Notes: generated by a model not told the origin, from the sequence alone. Positions 27,010 to 35,990 are shown, counted from the first letter of the stretch. The stretch is DNA of 64,000 nucleotides from Anaerolineales bacterium (GCA_016789305.1 JAEURJ010000009.1:186001-250000), one strand, 5' to 3'. Program-made: numbers and translations.

Positions 27010-27936
27010 ATGAATAGTCAAGATGTAAAAAATGCCATTTCTGGTGTTTTGGTGGTCGATAAACCCGTGGGCATGACGTCGCACGACGTAGTACAGGCCA
27101 TTCGAAACGGCACCGGCCTGCGCCGCGCCGGGCACACCGGCACGCTCGACCCGCGCGCTTCTGGAGTGCTTGTTATTTTAGTCGGCCCTGCTGTGCGCCT
27201 CAGCGAATATGTCTCCGCTTCGGATAAACGCTATCAGGCCATCATCCGCATGGGCGGAACAACCGACACCTTCGATGGCGAAGGCCAGGTCAAACGCACG
27301 GAAAATCCTGTCAACGTGACCGAAGCTCAATTTGAAGAGGCGCTGCAAACATTCGTTGGCGAGATCGAACAGACTCCCCCGCCCTACTCCGCCGTCAAGG
27401 TACAGGGACGCAAAGCCTATGAGATGGCGCGCAAAGGCGAGGAAGTGGATCTCGCTCCGCGCACCATTACCGTGCATCATCTCGAAGTGCTCGAGTGGGC
27501 ACCGCCGGAAGTGGTCATTGATGTACATTGTTCATCGGGCACATACGTCCGCTCGCTGGCAAATGATCTTGGTGTCAAGCTCGGATGTGGAGCATACCTC
27601 GTGGGCTTGCGCCGCACCAAAAGCGGACGCTTCTCTCTGCGCGATGCCACGCCTCTGCGCAAATTGCAGGAAGCCTTCACTGCGGGCAACTGGTATCAAT
27701 ACTTGATCCCCGCCGCCGAAGCACTTGGGGATTGGCCGGCCATCGAGCTCAACCCCGACGAAGTCGAAGGCGTGCGCCACGGGCATCGTGTCAAAGCCAA
27801 AGATGGGCAGACTGATGAACTCAAGGTACGCGGCGTGAGTACACAAGGCGAGCTCGTTGCGCTCATGGAACTCACCATCAACGAAGACGGCTCCAAGGAA
27901 TGGCAGCCTAAAAAAGTTTTCTTCGCTTCAGAGTAA
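27010..27936 (+). CDS. truB: tRNA pseudouridine-55 synthase
   Basis: TruB makes pseudouridine 55 in the T-loop of tRNAs. The catalytic aspartate is D47 in GHTGTLDPRASG; KPVGMTSHDVV and the later TPPPYSAVKVQGRKAYEMAR and CSSGTYVRSLANDLG motifs are as expected. The protein (308 aa) keeps a C-terminal extension. AAGGAGG lies upstream of the ATG. Confidence 0.95.
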   Translation: MNSQDVKNAISGVLVVDKPVGMTSHDVVQAIRNGTGLRRAGHTGTLDPRASGVLVILVGPAVRLSEYVSASDKRYQAIIRMGGTTDTFDGEGQVKRTENPVNVTEAQFEEALQTFVGEIEQTPPPYSAVKVQGRKAYEMARKGEEVDLAPRTITVHHLEVLEWAPPEVVIDVHCSSGTYVRSLANDLGVKLGCGAYLVGLRRTKSGRFSLRDATPLRKLQEAFTAGNWYQYLIPAAEALGDWPAIELNPDEVEGVRHGHRVKAKDGQTDELKVRGVSTQGELVALMELTINEDGSKEWQPKKVFFASE

Positions 27937-27957
27937 GCTTTTATTTAAACCTGAATT

Positions 27958-28016
27958 AGCCACAGAGACCACAGAGAACTTTGAGAAAGCTCAGAGACCT
28001 CTGTATCTCTGTGGCT
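27958..28016. repeat. Imperfect inverted repeat between truB and ribF
   Basis: Arms AGCCACAGAGACCACAGAG (27958-27976) and CTCTGTATCTCTGTGGCT (27999-28016) pair with one bulge around a 22-nt loop. No U run follows. It is unrelated to the GTAGGGACACAGCG family and looks like another dispersed intergenic repeat. Confidence 0.6.
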
Positions 28017-28030
28017 GAAATTTTTGTCAC

Positions 28031-28948
28031 ATGAATCATTATCATTCCCTCGAAGGCCTTCATCTCCAAAACTCCCACCTCACCATCGGCGTGTTCGACG
28101 GTGTTCATCGCGGGCATCAGCAGATCATTCGAAAACTTGTAGAAAAAGCTCACACGCAAAATGAACCTGCCGTGGTCCTGACCTTCGATCCGCATCCTGC
28201 CAGTGTGTTGGGCGGACATGACATCAAATGCCTGACCACGCCCGATGAACGTGCGGATTTGCTTGCAGGCTTTGGCGTGGATGCGGTTATCACCCAGCGC
28301 TTCACCCGGGACCTGTCAACTGCCACTGCGCAAGAATATATGTCCACGCTGAAAAAGAGTCTCGGCCTCAAACACCTGCTCGTGGGCTATGACTTTGCTT
28401 TGGGCAAAGGACGTGAAGGCAACGCCACACGGCTGGCGGAAATTGGTCGGGAGTTAAACTACTCTGTCGAGGTCATCCCAGCTTTGGGCGATGAAAGTGG
28501 CGTGATCTCATCCACGGAAATTCGCAAGCTGATTTCCATCGGCAATGTAGGAGAAGCGAACCAACTGCTCGGCCACAACTACACCATGAGCGGAGAGGTT
28601 ATCCACGGCGCCGAGCGCGGACGAAAGATCGGCTTCCCCACCGCCAATGTGAATTACCCATCACAGAAAGCCACACCGTCCAATGGCATTTATGCCTGCT
28701 GGGCAATTCTCGGTGATGAAAAATTTATGGCCGCTACCAATATCGGCGTCAACCCCACCTTCACCCCTGAAAGAAAAAGCCAGAGCCTCGAAGCGTATTT
28801 ACTGGATTTCGACCGCGAGATTTATGGACAGGAATTGAAAGTGGAATTCGTCGCAAGGATCCGGGACGAACTGAAGTTTGATTCGGTGGAGGCACTGATC
28901 GAGAAAATCCACGAGGATGTGGTGGGGACGAGAAAAATCCTGACGTAA
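28031..28948 (+). CDS. ribF: Bifunctional riboflavin kinase/FAD synthetase
   Basis: RibF phosphorylates riboflavin to FMN and adenylates FMN to FAD. The N-terminal nucleotidyltransferase has GVFDGVHRGHQ (20-30) and ISSTEIRKLI; the C-terminal kinase has GRKIGFPTANV and TNIGVNPTF. Length 305 aa is standard. It is last in the cluster. Confidence 0.94.
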   Translation: MNHYHSLEGLHLQNSHLTIGVFDGVHRGHQQIIRKLVEKAHTQNEPAVVLTFDPHPASVLGGHDIKCLTTPDERADLLAGFGVDAVITQRFTRDLSTATAQEYMSTLKKSLGLKHLLVGYDFALGKGREGNATRLAEIGRELNYSVEVIPALGDESGVISSTEIRKLISIGNVGEANQLLGHNYTMSGEVIHGAERGRKIGFPTANVNYPSQKATPSNGIYACWAILGDEKFMAATNIGVNPTFTPERKSQSLEAYLLDFDREIYGQELKVEFVARIRDELKFDSVEALIEKIHEDVVGTRKILT

Positions 28949-29016
28949 AAAACAAAAAGAAACACTGAAACAGGCCCGAGCGGGGAAAGAAGCGGGTTTT
29001 GAGTCATCCGATCCCC

Positions 29017-29065
29017 TTGACAAAAAAGAACAAATATTCTAAACTTTAGAACATACATTCTAAAG
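29017..29065 (+). promoter_or_regulatory. Promoter overlapped by a three-half-site operator
   Basis: TTGACA (29017-29022), 17 nt and TAAACT (29040-29045) drive the gene at 29093. Over and after the -10 lie TTCTAAA (29037-29043), TTTAGAA (29045-29051) and TTCTAAA (29058-29064). They form two overlapping inverted repeats: TTCTAAA-C-TTTAGAA and CTTTAGAA-6 nt-TTCTAAAG. The centre GAACATACATTC is one base from the Gram-positive LexA box pattern GAAC-N4-GTTC. A dedicated repressor or LexA could bind here. Confidence 0.65.
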
Positions 29066-29092
29066 TAGCGATTTCTCGACAAGGAGGTCGAA

Positions 29093-29980
29093 ATGACTAC
29101 ATATCGTCGTTCTGTTGGAGATGGGCTGAAAATGGCCTGGAACAACCTGCTCCGAAACCGTCAAATAAACCGTGGCGCAGCCTGGGGCATGATGATCATC
29201 GGTGCCCTGCTCGCGTTCGAAGTATTCAACTTTAGCACCACCCAATATGCCCTGCACGACATGCTCGGCGACCTGACCTTCGCGGGCTTCCGCTGGGCCA
29301 CTATTTTGGCAATTGCTTTCTGCGGTATCGACTTTGCAGGCATAGCCAGAATCTTCACCCCGGAACAAGGCCGCGACGAACCCGCCGAGGTTTACTATCT
29401 TTTCGGCGCTTGGCTGCTGGCTGCTGGCTTCAATGCCACACTCACCTGGTGGGGTGTATCGGTTGCGATTCAAAACAATGGAAATATGCAATCAACCGCA
29501 ACGATGAGCGCGGAAACCTTAGCCAAATTCGTGCCGATTTTTGTGGCAGCGATGGTTTGGCTGGTACGCGTGCTGATCATCGGAACCTTCTCGCTTTCTG
29601 GGGATCGTCTTTTTACCACCGCCGATCAACACATGCCGATGCGTCAATACAACCCGCAACCCCGGCCCCAACCACAAACGCAACGCCCGGTAACCAACAC
29701 CTATCAACAACCTCGGCCCACCTATCAACAACAAGTTTCGCAAAATCGCTCTTCCATTAATCAACCTTCCAATCAACCGATTTTGCGCCCTGCTTCCCAA
29801 ATTGCCCGTCCAATGAATACGCCAACAGCAACTTCAAACACGTTCCGCCCGGCGCCGAAGCCAACACCTACAGTCAATTCACAACAATCGTCCTTCATTC
29901 CGCCTGAACCCACCTATCACCCGCTTTCCTACGGCGCACGCAGTTCTGAAAACAGCGGAGATCGTCACTACGACGCCTAA
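29093..29980 (+). CDS. Four-helix membrane protein with Pro/Gln-rich tail, unknown function
   Basis: I do not recognise this 295-aa protein. Four hydrophobic segments (about 29-48, 64-85, 101-128 and 143-165) are followed by a cytoplasm- or surface-exposed tail of about 115 residues rich in Pro, Gln, Asn and Thr (QPRPQPQTQ, TYQQPRPTYQQQ). The short N terminus MTTYRRSVGDGLKMAWNNLLRNRQ is basic, suggesting an N-in topology. AAGGAGG precedes the start. Expression seems tightly regulated by the inverted-repeat operator just upstream. A TfoX-like gene follows 6 nt later. Confidence 0.75.
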   Translation: MTTYRRSVGDGLKMAWNNLLRNRQINRGAAWGMMIIGALLAFEVFNFSTTQYALHDMLGDLTFAGFRWATILAIAFCGIDFAGIARIFTPEQGRDEPAEVYYLFGAWLLAAGFNATLTWWGVSVAIQNNGNMQSTATMSAETLAKFVPIFVAAMVWLVRVLIIGTFSLSGDRLFTTADQHMPMRQYNPQPRPQPQTQRPVTNTYQQPRPTYQQQVSQNRSSINQPSNQPILRPASQIARPMNTPTATSNTFRPAPKPTPTVNSQQSSFIPPEPTYHPLSYGARSSENSGDRHYDA

Positions 29981-29985
29981 AGACA

Positions 29986-30315
29986 ATGGCTTACAATGTT
30001 GAACTTGCCAATCGATTGCGAGAGTCCCTGCTTCCACTCGCATCAGTCACCGAGAAAAAAATGTTTGGCAGCATCATTTTTATGTTGAATGGAAATATGC
30101 TGACCGGTGTTTATCAGGAATATTTACTTTTTCGGATTGGCGCAGAACAACGTGAGGCTGCACTAAAGCTGAAAGGCACCAAAGTCTTCGATATAACCGG
30201 CAAGCCCATGAAAGGTTGGGTGATGGTTTCCGAAGAGGGTTACAACAATAAACAGTTGTTGGAGAAGTGGATTTTAAAAGCAATGGAGTTTGTAAAGACG
30301 CTCCCAGCAAAATAA
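29986..30315 (+). CDS. TfoX N-terminal-domain protein
   Basis: A 109-aa stand-alone TfoX_N domain protein. The family pattern is clear: KKMFGSIIFMLNGNMLTGVYQEYLLFRIG followed by GKPMKGWVMVSEE. In gamma-proteobacteria the domain belongs to the competence regulator TfoX; isolated copies are widespread and uncharacterised. It starts 6 nt after the membrane protein and probably shares its transcript. Confidence 0.82.
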   Translation: MAYNVELANRLRESLLPLASVTEKKMFGSIIFMLNGNMLTGVYQEYLLFRIGAEQREAALKLKGTKVFDITGKPMKGWVMVSEEGYNNKQLLEKWILKAMEFVKTLPAK

Positions 30316-30375
30316 GACAATTTACCGAATCATTTTTCGAGCACGGGTCCTTGAGACCCAGAAAAGAGAATAGAT

Positions 30376-31059
30376 ATGCCCCGCGCTCGCTCTACAGAGA
30401 CCATCCGGCAAACAGCCGCGTCCCCGCAGGAACAAGGGAGCGGCTGTTTGTCTGGTTTTACCGTCATCCCACTTTCCGTCATTTTCGTCAGCTACCTGCT
30501 TGCATCGCTTGCAATGAAAACAAACCCTGTTTTGATTACAAGGCCTGACGCGATTTCTTCCTCCATTTCTTCGATATTTACAAAGGAGATTCAATTTTGG
30601 GGCGGAAGCATCACGCGTTGGGCAGCCGCTTCCGGTCTGGACCCAAACCTGGTGGCCACCATTATGCAGATCGAATCCTGCGGGGATCCGCGCGCCAAAT
30701 CAAGCGCCGACGCCATGGGACTCTTTCAGGTGATGCCATTTCACTTTCTTGTTACCGATGATCCCTACAACCCGGAGACAAATGCCGAGCGTGGCCTTGC
30801 ATATCTAAAACGCTCGCTTGAAACGGCAAGTGGAGATGCCCGCTTAGCCATGGCAGGCTACAACGGCGGCATTGGGGTTATCGCCCGCTCAGAGTGGACC
30901 TGGCACGCAGAGACCAAAAGATATGTTCAATTTGGCTGGCCGATCTACAGCGCAACGATAAACGGCACAACCTCTGATGAAGCGGTGCAAAATTGGTATG
31001 TAAAGTATGGAGCAAGTTTATGCAGACAGGCAAGCAGAAGACTGGGGTTAGCGGAGTAA
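30376..31059 (+). CDS. Lytic transglycosylase (SLT/GEWL type)
   Basis: A peptidoglycan-cleaving lytic transglycosylase. A membrane anchor (about 27-46) exports the 227-aa protein; the goose-lysozyme-like domain begins near residue 75. The catalytic glutamate is E100 in ATIMQIESCG, and the motifs SADAMGLFQVMP and AMAGYNGG complete the family signature. The last codons overlap the 3' end of the convergent histidine kinase gene by 12 nt. Cell-wall remodelling is the likely role. Confidence 0.88.
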   Translation: MPRARSTETIRQTAASPQEQGSGCLSGFTVIPLSVIFVSYLLASLAMKTNPVLITRPDAISSSISSIFTKEIQFWGGSITRWAAASGLDPNLVATIMQIESCGDPRAKSSADAMGLFQVMPFHFLVTDDPYNPETNAERGLAYLKRSLETASGDARLAMAGYNGGIGVIARSEWTWHAETKRYVQFGWPIYSATINGTTSDEAVQNWYVKYGASLCRQASRRLGLAE

Positions 31060-32415
31060 AGCCAGCCAAATCGCAAACGTCGTGCCTTTCCCCTCTTTCG
31101 ATTCAACCTTGATCTGCCCGCCGTGATGCTCGACGATCCAATGTGCAATGGATAAACCAAGTCCAAAACCGCTGGCTTTCGAACGAGTGCGTGATTTCTC
31201 CGCGCGATAAAAACGGTCAAAGATATGCGGCAGGTCCTCCGCTGGAATGCCCGGTCCCGTGTCACGGACAATGATGCGTGCCTGTTCTCCAACTTTTGCA
31301 AGGCTCAAAAATACGTCTCCGCCGTTTGGTGTGTATTGAATGGCATTGGAAACCAGATTTAACATGACCTGTTTCAGCCGGTCACGATCCCCTTTCACCA
31401 CCACCTGATCGATATCGTTCAAATGCACATTGACCTTGTTCCTGGCCAATATCTGCATTTCAGTAAATACTTCCGTGAGCAAAAGATCCAATTCAACGGG
31501 AGCAAAGTTGAGTGTTAATTTCCCAGATTCGGCCTGGGCCAACATGAGCAGCCCACCCACGAGACGTGTGAGGCGTCCTGCTTCCTGATCGATGCTGGTC
31601 AGAGACTCTTCATCCGCTGTTTTCATGCGGCGGATCAAATCCACATTGCCTTTGATCACTGTAAGCGGTGTACGCAACTCGTGACTCACATCCGCAAGAA
31701 ATCGCTGTTGGGATGTAAAAAGGGATTCCAATCTTTCCAGCGTTTGGTTAACTGACTCGACCAGGTTTCCGATCTCACTTTCCGGGCTGCCATGGTAGGG
31801 AATACGTCGGGAAAGATCATCTGCACGATTGACCTGGTCAACCGCATCGGTGATGGTTTCAAGCGGAGAAAAAGCACGTCCCAAAAGAACCCATGAACCG
31901 ATGGCTGCCATTAAAACAGCAATGACAGCAATGATCACCATGGTGGAAAGCAGGGAATTACGCGTTGCATCCACAACAGCCAAACTGGTCCCAACCTGCA
32001 GGGAACCGATTGTATGACTCCCCACATGCAACGGGACTGTTAGAACACGTAAATGCGCAGTGCCGAGCCAGGAATCGTGATACATCGTGGTGCCGGATCT
32101 CAAAGCAACCGAATCCAGCGGATCAGTTAACGTGGAAATACTGGGCGAAGTGGAAACCAGTTTCCCATCGCGTCCCCATACTTGAACATATGCGTTGGAA
32201 GCCATGTCCAAAGGAGGCAGGCTGATGATATTCAACTCCCCCACCGCATTAACACGCGTAACTTCTGTAATATCACGCACCACACGTGCAAGCATGGTAT
32301 CCACTTGATTGAGCAATATGACATTGATCAAAATAAAAACAGATGCGCCAAAGATGAATAAGATTCCACCCATGAAAGTTGAGTACAGCAAGGTGAGGCG
32401 CAGACGCAAGGACAT
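31048..32415 (-). CDS. Sensor histidine kinase
   Basis: A membrane sensor kinase of 455 aa. TM1 (about 11-36), an extracytoplasmic sensor (40-150, PDC/double-Cache-like), TM2 (155-178), a HAMP domain (180-232), a HisKA domain with the phospho-acceptor H245 in FLADVSHELRTPL, and an HATPase domain (N box NLVSNAIQYTPNGG, RDTGPGIP, GFGLGLSIAHWIVEHHGG). It is downstream of the response regulator on the same strand but separated by an intrinsic terminator, so the kinase is probably made in lower amount. Signal unknown. Confidence 0.92.
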   Translation of the reverse strand: MSLRLRLTLLYSTFMGGILFIFGASVFILINVILLNQVDTMLARVVRDITEVTRVNAVGELNIISLPPLDMASNAYVQVWGRDGKLVSTSPSISTLTDPLDSVALRSGTTMYHDSWLGTAHLRVLTVPLHVGSHTIGSLQVGTSLAVVDATRNSLLSTMVIIAVIAVLMAAIGSWVLLGRAFSPLETITDAVDQVNRADDLSRRIPYHGSPESEIGNLVESVNQTLERLESLFTSQQRFLADVSHELRTPLTVIKGNVDLIRRMKTADEESLTSIDQEAGRLTRLVGGLLMLAQAESGKLTLNFAPVELDLLLTEVFTEMQILARNKVNVHLNDIDQVVVKGDRDRLKQVMLNLVSNAIQYTPNGGDVFLSLAKVGEQARIIVRDTGPGIPAEDLPHIFDRFYRAEKSRTRSKASGFGLGLSIAHWIVEHHGGQIKVESKEGKGTTFAIWLALLR

Positions 32416-32455
32416 ATTGAAAGTTTAGCCGGAGGAGTTTAGGATAACCTGAGAA

Positions 32456-32493
32456 TTCAAGAAAACAGCCACAACTGTGGCTGTTTTCTTGAA
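32456..32493. terminator. Terminator between response regulator and histidine kinase
   Basis: Arms TTCAAGAAAACAGCCACA and TGTGGCTGTTTTCTTGAA form a long stem with internal U-rich run in both directions. For the minus-strand operon it lies between the regulator stop (32500) and the kinase start (32415), so it should act as a partial terminator. Confidence 0.75.
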
Positions 32494-32499
32494 CACGAA

Positions 32500-33177
32500 T
32501 TACGGGTTTTCCCTCAAAACATATCCCACACCGCGCACGGTGTGGATCAAACGGATTTCGCCATCGCCTTCCAATTTCTGACGCAGATAACGAATATACA
32601 CTTCCAGCACATTGCTCTCGCCGCCGAAGTCATATCCCCAAACGCGGTCAAAGATCACTTCACGGGTGAGCACCTGCTTTGGGTGACGCAGGAATAGCTC
32701 CAGCAATTCATATTCCTTTGCTGTCAATGCCACCACGCGATTTCCGCGGGAAGCCTGGCGTGAGCCGGTATCCAGGGAAAGGTCTGCAAATTTCAACACG
32801 GGAACGCGCTCGGGCTGTGTACGGCGCAGCAAGGCACGTACGCGCGCCAGCAGCTCATCGAGATTGAACGGCTTCACCATGTAATCATCAGCACCGGCAT
32901 CCAACCCCTGAATGCGATCCTGCACGGTATCTTTCGCGGTTAACATCAAGATCGGGATGGAACCGCCGGTGCGCAACCGATGGCAAACTTCCAACCCATC
33001 CATGCCGGGCAGCATCCAATCCAAAATCACAATATCGGGGGTATGGTCACGCGCGGCGATCAACCCCATGCGGCCATCAAGAGCGGTATCTACTGTATAC
33101 CCTTCGTAAGCAAGGCCGCGTTGCAATAATTTTAAAATTGCTTGGTCGTCTTCAATAATCAGGATTCGCTCATTCAT
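32500..33177 (-). CDS. OmpR-family response regulator
   Basis: A DNA-binding response regulator of 225 aa. The receiver domain has the acidic pair in LIIEDDQ, the phospho-acceptor D53 in [12 protein letters not shown], and the conserved Lys in YMVKPFN; the winged-helix domain has [33 protein letters not shown] start it at MNERILII, preceded by AAGGAGTAACTGCG. It is the cognate partner of the kinase downstream. Confidence 0.92.
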   Translation of the reverse strand: MNERILIIEDDQAILKLLQRGLAYEGYTVDTALDGRMGLIAARDHTPDIVILDWMLPGMDGLEVCHRLRTGGSIPILMLTAKDTVQDRIQGLDAGADDYMVKPFNLDELLARVRALLRRTQPERVPVLKFADLSLDTGSRQASRGNRVVALTAKEYELLELFLRHPKQVLTREVIFDRVWGYDFGGESNVLEVYIRYLRQKLEGDGEIRLIHTVRGVGYVLRENP

Positions 33178-33216
33178 CGCAGTTACTCCTTGCCAAAAAT
33201 ATACCACAAAGTTTGG

Positions 33217-33222
33217 TAGAAT
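33217..33222 (+). promoter_or_regulatory. -10 box close to the sugar transferase start (leaderless type)
   Basis: TAGAAT lies exactly 6 nt before the ATG at 33229 and no ribosome site is visible, as for other leaderless candidates in this window. Confidence 0.55.
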
Positions 33223-33228
33223 GACTTC

Positions 33229-33828
33229 ATGCATTTCAGCAAGCGCCTCTTCGATATCATCTTTTCATTGCTCGCCATCATCATCCTTTCCCCCATTTTA
33301 TTATTAACTTCGTTCCTTGTCCGCATATTGATCGGGACACCCATACTTTTCACACAACAACGCCCCGGATACAAGGGACGCCCCTTCTTAATTTACAAAT
33401 TCCGCACGATGACAAACCGCCTCGACTCAAGCGGAAACCTGCTCCCGGACGCCGAACGTTTAACTCCACTCGGACATTTTCTCCGCAACCTCTCGCTTGA
33501 CGAGTGGCCCGAGCTCTTAAATATCCTGCGCGGCGAGATGAGTTTTGTCGGCCCGCGCCCGCTGTTGATGCAATATCTTCCACTGTATTCACCCGAACAA
33601 GCACGCAGGCATGATGTCATCCCCGGTCTGACAGGCTGGGCGCAGGTCAACGGTCGTAACACCATCACCTGGCCGGATAAGTTCAAATATGATGTCTGGT
33701 ATGTGGATCATTGGTCATTCTGGCTGGATATCAAGATTATTTTTATGACTGTGATCAAAGTCTTCAAACGCGAAGGCATATCCCAGGAGGGCCAGGCCAC
33801 GACTGAGTATTTCAAAGGGGAACAATAG
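33229..33828 (+). CDS. Monotopic phosphoglycosyl transferase (PglC/WcaJ-type sugar transferase)
   Basis: This enzyme transfers a sugar-1-phosphate from UDP-sugar to undecaprenyl phosphate, the first step of many glycan pathways. The 199-aa protein is the short PglC-like form: one re-entrant hydrophobic helix (residues 12-35) and a cytoplasmic domain with [43 protein letters not shown] and [13 protein letters not shown], all family hallmarks. No glycosyltransferase genes flank it; the large glycan locus is 11 kb away. Its mRNA may be leaderless. Confidence 0.9.
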   Translation: MHFSKRLFDIIFSLLAIIILSPILLLTSFLVRILIGTPILFTQQRPGYKGRPFLIYKFRTMTNRLDSSGNLLPDAERLTPLGHFLRNLSLDEWPELLNILRGEMSFVGPRPLLMQYLPLYSPEQARRHDVIPGLTGWAQVNGRNTITWPDKFKYDVWYVDHWSFWLDIKIIFMTVIKVFKREGISQEGQATTEYFKGEQ

Positions 33829-33899
33829 CTGTTGAGATGAAAGCAGGCTTCCGTTAAGTGCGAAGCGCTTTTTATATTAAAAAATAGGATTGGTTTAAT

Positions 33900-34751
33900 A
33901 TGCAAACACAACTGGTATTTGATGCAAAAGCCGCACTCGGCGAAGGTCCTGCATGGGATTCAGCAACACAAACCCTGTATTGGGTGGATATTCTTGGCAA
34001 GCGAATTTATGCGGGAATGAATCTTCTCGCTGAGTTGGATGAATTCATCGGCTGTCTCGCCCCGTCGAAAAATGGACATCTCATTCTTGGCAAGCGGTTT
34101 AGCTTTGTAGATTTCGACCCAGCCACCAAACAAGAGACTACACTCCATACATTAACATCTGAACCGGCCACCAACCGCATGAACGATGGTAAATGCGACC
34201 CTGCCGGCCGACTCATTGCCGGCACGATGGATATGAATGAAACCGATCCAAACGGAAAGCTCTATTCTTTTGACGGCAAACAAGCCACTCCCCTCGTGGA
34301 TAACGTCACCATCTCCAATGGCCTCGCTTGGAGCCCGGACCATAAGATTCTTTATTACATCGATACCCCAACTCGCGAAGTGAAGGCATTTGATTATGAT
34401 ATCAAAACTGGGCAAATCGGAAATCGGCGTGTGGTAATTCGGTCTGGAGATAAACTGGGCTGGCTGGACGGCATGACATCAGACACAGACGGTAATTTAT
34501 GGGTTGCCATGTGGGGCGGTGCGCAAATAACAAAATGGGACCCAAACACCGGCAAACTGTTGGATCAGATCCCTGTGCCTGCCTTACAGTCATCCTGTCC
34601 CGTCTTTGGTGGCAAGGACATGAATGAGTTATATATCACTTCCGCACGAAAAGGTATGAATGAAGAAGAGTTAACAAAATATCCGCTTTCCGGCGGATTA
34701 TTCAAAGTCGAGACAAAGGTGACGGGAACGCCCACTTTCGTTTTTGGGTAA
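33900..34751 (+). CDS. SMP-30/gluconolactonase family protein
   Basis: A six-bladed beta-propeller lactonase of the regucalcin/gluconolactonase family, 283 aa. Metal-binding residues fit the family: E in ALGEGPAWD, N in TNRMNDGKCD, N in ISNGLAWSPD and D in GWLDGMTSDTDGNLWVA. It has no signal peptide and probably opens a sugar lactone in the cytoplasm. It ends in a terminator shared with the convergent gene. Confidence 0.9.
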   Translation: MQTQLVFDAKAALGEGPAWDSATQTLYWVDILGKRIYAGMNLLAELDEFIGCLAPSKNGHLILGKRFSFVDFDPATKQETTLHTLTSEPATNRMNDGKCDPAGRLIAGTMDMNETDPNGKLYSFDGKQATPLVDNVTISNGLAWSPDHKILYYIDTPTREVKAFDYDIKTGQIGNRRVVIRSGDKLGWLDGMTSDTDGNLWVAMWGGAQITKWDPNTGKLLDQIPVPALQSSCPVFGGKDMNELYITSARKGMNEEELTKYPLSGGLFKVETKVTGTPTFVFG

Positions 34752-34765
34752 TTTCGAAAAGAAAA

Positions 34766-34793
34766 AAAAGGTCGCCGAATTCGGCGACCTTTT
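34766..34793. terminator. Bidirectional terminator
   Basis: AAAAGGTCGCCGAA and TTCGGCGACCTTTT form a perfect stem between two convergent genes. Confidence 0.9.
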
Positions 34794-34803
34794 CTGTGAT
34801 TCA

Positions 34804-35295
34804 TTATTCTGCTTTTTCCGAAATTGGCGCATTAGCCGAGGATTTTCGCATTTGCTCTTCCTGTACCATGCGCACCCCATTACTGACCTGATTACTTAAC
34901 TTGGCAATTTGATCCTGTAGCTGCATGAGCGTATCCACTACATAATTGTCCGCGTCGATTCGGGTAGCTTCCGCTTCTGCGCGAGCCTGACTGATGATCT
35001 GCTCTGCACGACGCTGCGCTTCCTGGACGATCACATCTTTTTGCACGTATTGATCAGCTTTGTCGCGGGAGAGCTGCAAAGTACGGTTCGCTTCTTCCTG
35101 TGCCTGGGCCATCACACGATCACGCTGAGCGACAACTTGCTGCGCTTTTTTAACCTCTTCCGGGATGGCAATGCGCATCTGGTCGATCAATTCCAACATG
35201 CGGTCCTCATCCACAATGACGTTGTGCGTAAACGGCACGGCCTTTGCGTCATTGAAGAGTTCTTCCAATCGGTCAATAAGTTGCAAGATGTCCAT
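34804..35295 (-). CDS. Coiled-coil protein downstream of coaD, unknown function
   Basis: A 163-aa soluble protein. The N terminus MDILQLIDRLEELFNDAKAVPFTHNVIVDEDRML predicts a short globular part; residues 50-150 form a long alpha-helical coiled coil rich in Ala, Gln, Arg and Glu (EEANRTLQLSRDKADQYVQK, AEQIISQARAEAEATRIDAD). It resembles the helical stalk subunits of V-type ATPases (E/G) and DivIVA-like proteins, but I cannot assign it to either. It lies in the recG-coaD transcript. Confidence 0.7.
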   Translation of the reverse strand: MDILQLIDRLEELFNDAKAVPFTHNVIVDEDRMLELIDQMRIAIPEEVKKAQQVVAQRDRVMAQAQEEANRTLQLSRDKADQYVQKDVIVQEAQRRAEQIISQARAEAEATRIDADNYVVDTLMQLQDQIAKLSNQVSNGVRMVQEEQMRKSSANAPISEKAE

Positions 35296-35427
35296 AATTA
35301 ACTCTTAACAGGCTTCCTTTGTAAATCCAATTCTAGCACAAATTCATCACACACGAATTGAAAAATCCTTGCTTGAATCCATCCATCTTTTGACCAGTGC
35401 AAACTGGTGTATTTATATGCCAAGGGC

Positions 35428-35946
35428 TTAATCGCGCAGTGAATTGGGCGGCGATTGCTCCCCCATCCCGGCAGCCTTTTCCTTCAAGGCTTTTTCCACG
35501 TGCGGCGGGACCATGCTGGAGATATCGCCACCCAGCAGGACTATCTCCCTCACTGTGGAGGAAGACAGGAAAGTATGCTGTTCTGCTGTGATCAGAGCCA
35601 CAGTTTCGACTTGATCCTTGGCCATGCGTTGATTTGCCAGCGCCATGCGGAATTCAAATTCAAAGTCAGAGAATACGCGCAATCCGCGCACGATCACCTG
35701 AGACTCGATCTTGCGGGCAAAATCGATCGTCAAGCCGCTGTATCCGGTCACTTTGATTTTGGGGTTATTCTTTACTGCTTCCTTCACCAAAGAGATGCGT
35801 TCCTCCGGCGAAAACATCAGGGATTTCAAGGGTTTGTCATATACAGCCATCACGATTTCATCGAATAATCTGGACGCGCGATTGGCGATGTCCATATGAC
35901 CGTAATGGATCGGGTCGAACGTTCCGGGAAATAAGGCTCTAACCAT
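35428..35946 (-). CDS. coaD: Phosphopantetheine adenylyltransferase
   Basis: CoaD makes dephospho-CoA from phosphopantetheine and ATP. The signature ALFPGTFDPIHYGHMDIANRA at the N terminus contains the T/HxGH motif, and FLSSSTVREIV is the second ATP contact. I start it at MVRALFPG with GGAGAAAA upstream; the 172-aa size is slightly above the family's ~160. A palindromic repeat sits between recG and this gene. Confidence 0.94.
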   Translation of the reverse strand: MVRALFPGTFDPIHYGHMDIANRASRLFDEIVMAVYDKPLKSLMFSPEERISLVKEAVKNNPKIKVTGYSGLTIDFARKIESQVIVRGLRVFSDFEFEFRMALANQRMAKDQVETVALITAEQHTFLSSSTVREIVLLGGDISSMVPPHVEKALKEKAAGMGEQSPPNSLRD

Positions 35947-35960
35947 TTTTCTCCATGCCG

Positions 35961-35986
35961 GTAGGGACACAGCGCTGTGTCCCTAC
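35961..35986. repeat. Palindromic intergenic repeat, copy 3
   Basis: GTAGGGACACAGC and GCTGTGTCCCTAC form a perfect 26-bp palindrome with no loop, in the recG-coaD gap. Same family as 9641-9669 and 25468-25500. Confidence 0.85.
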
Positions 35987-35990
35987 AAAG

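Noticed and set aside
35296..35427. The 132-nt gap between coaD and the coiled-coil gene.
   Set aside because: No promoter, hairpin or small frame worth reporting was seen.
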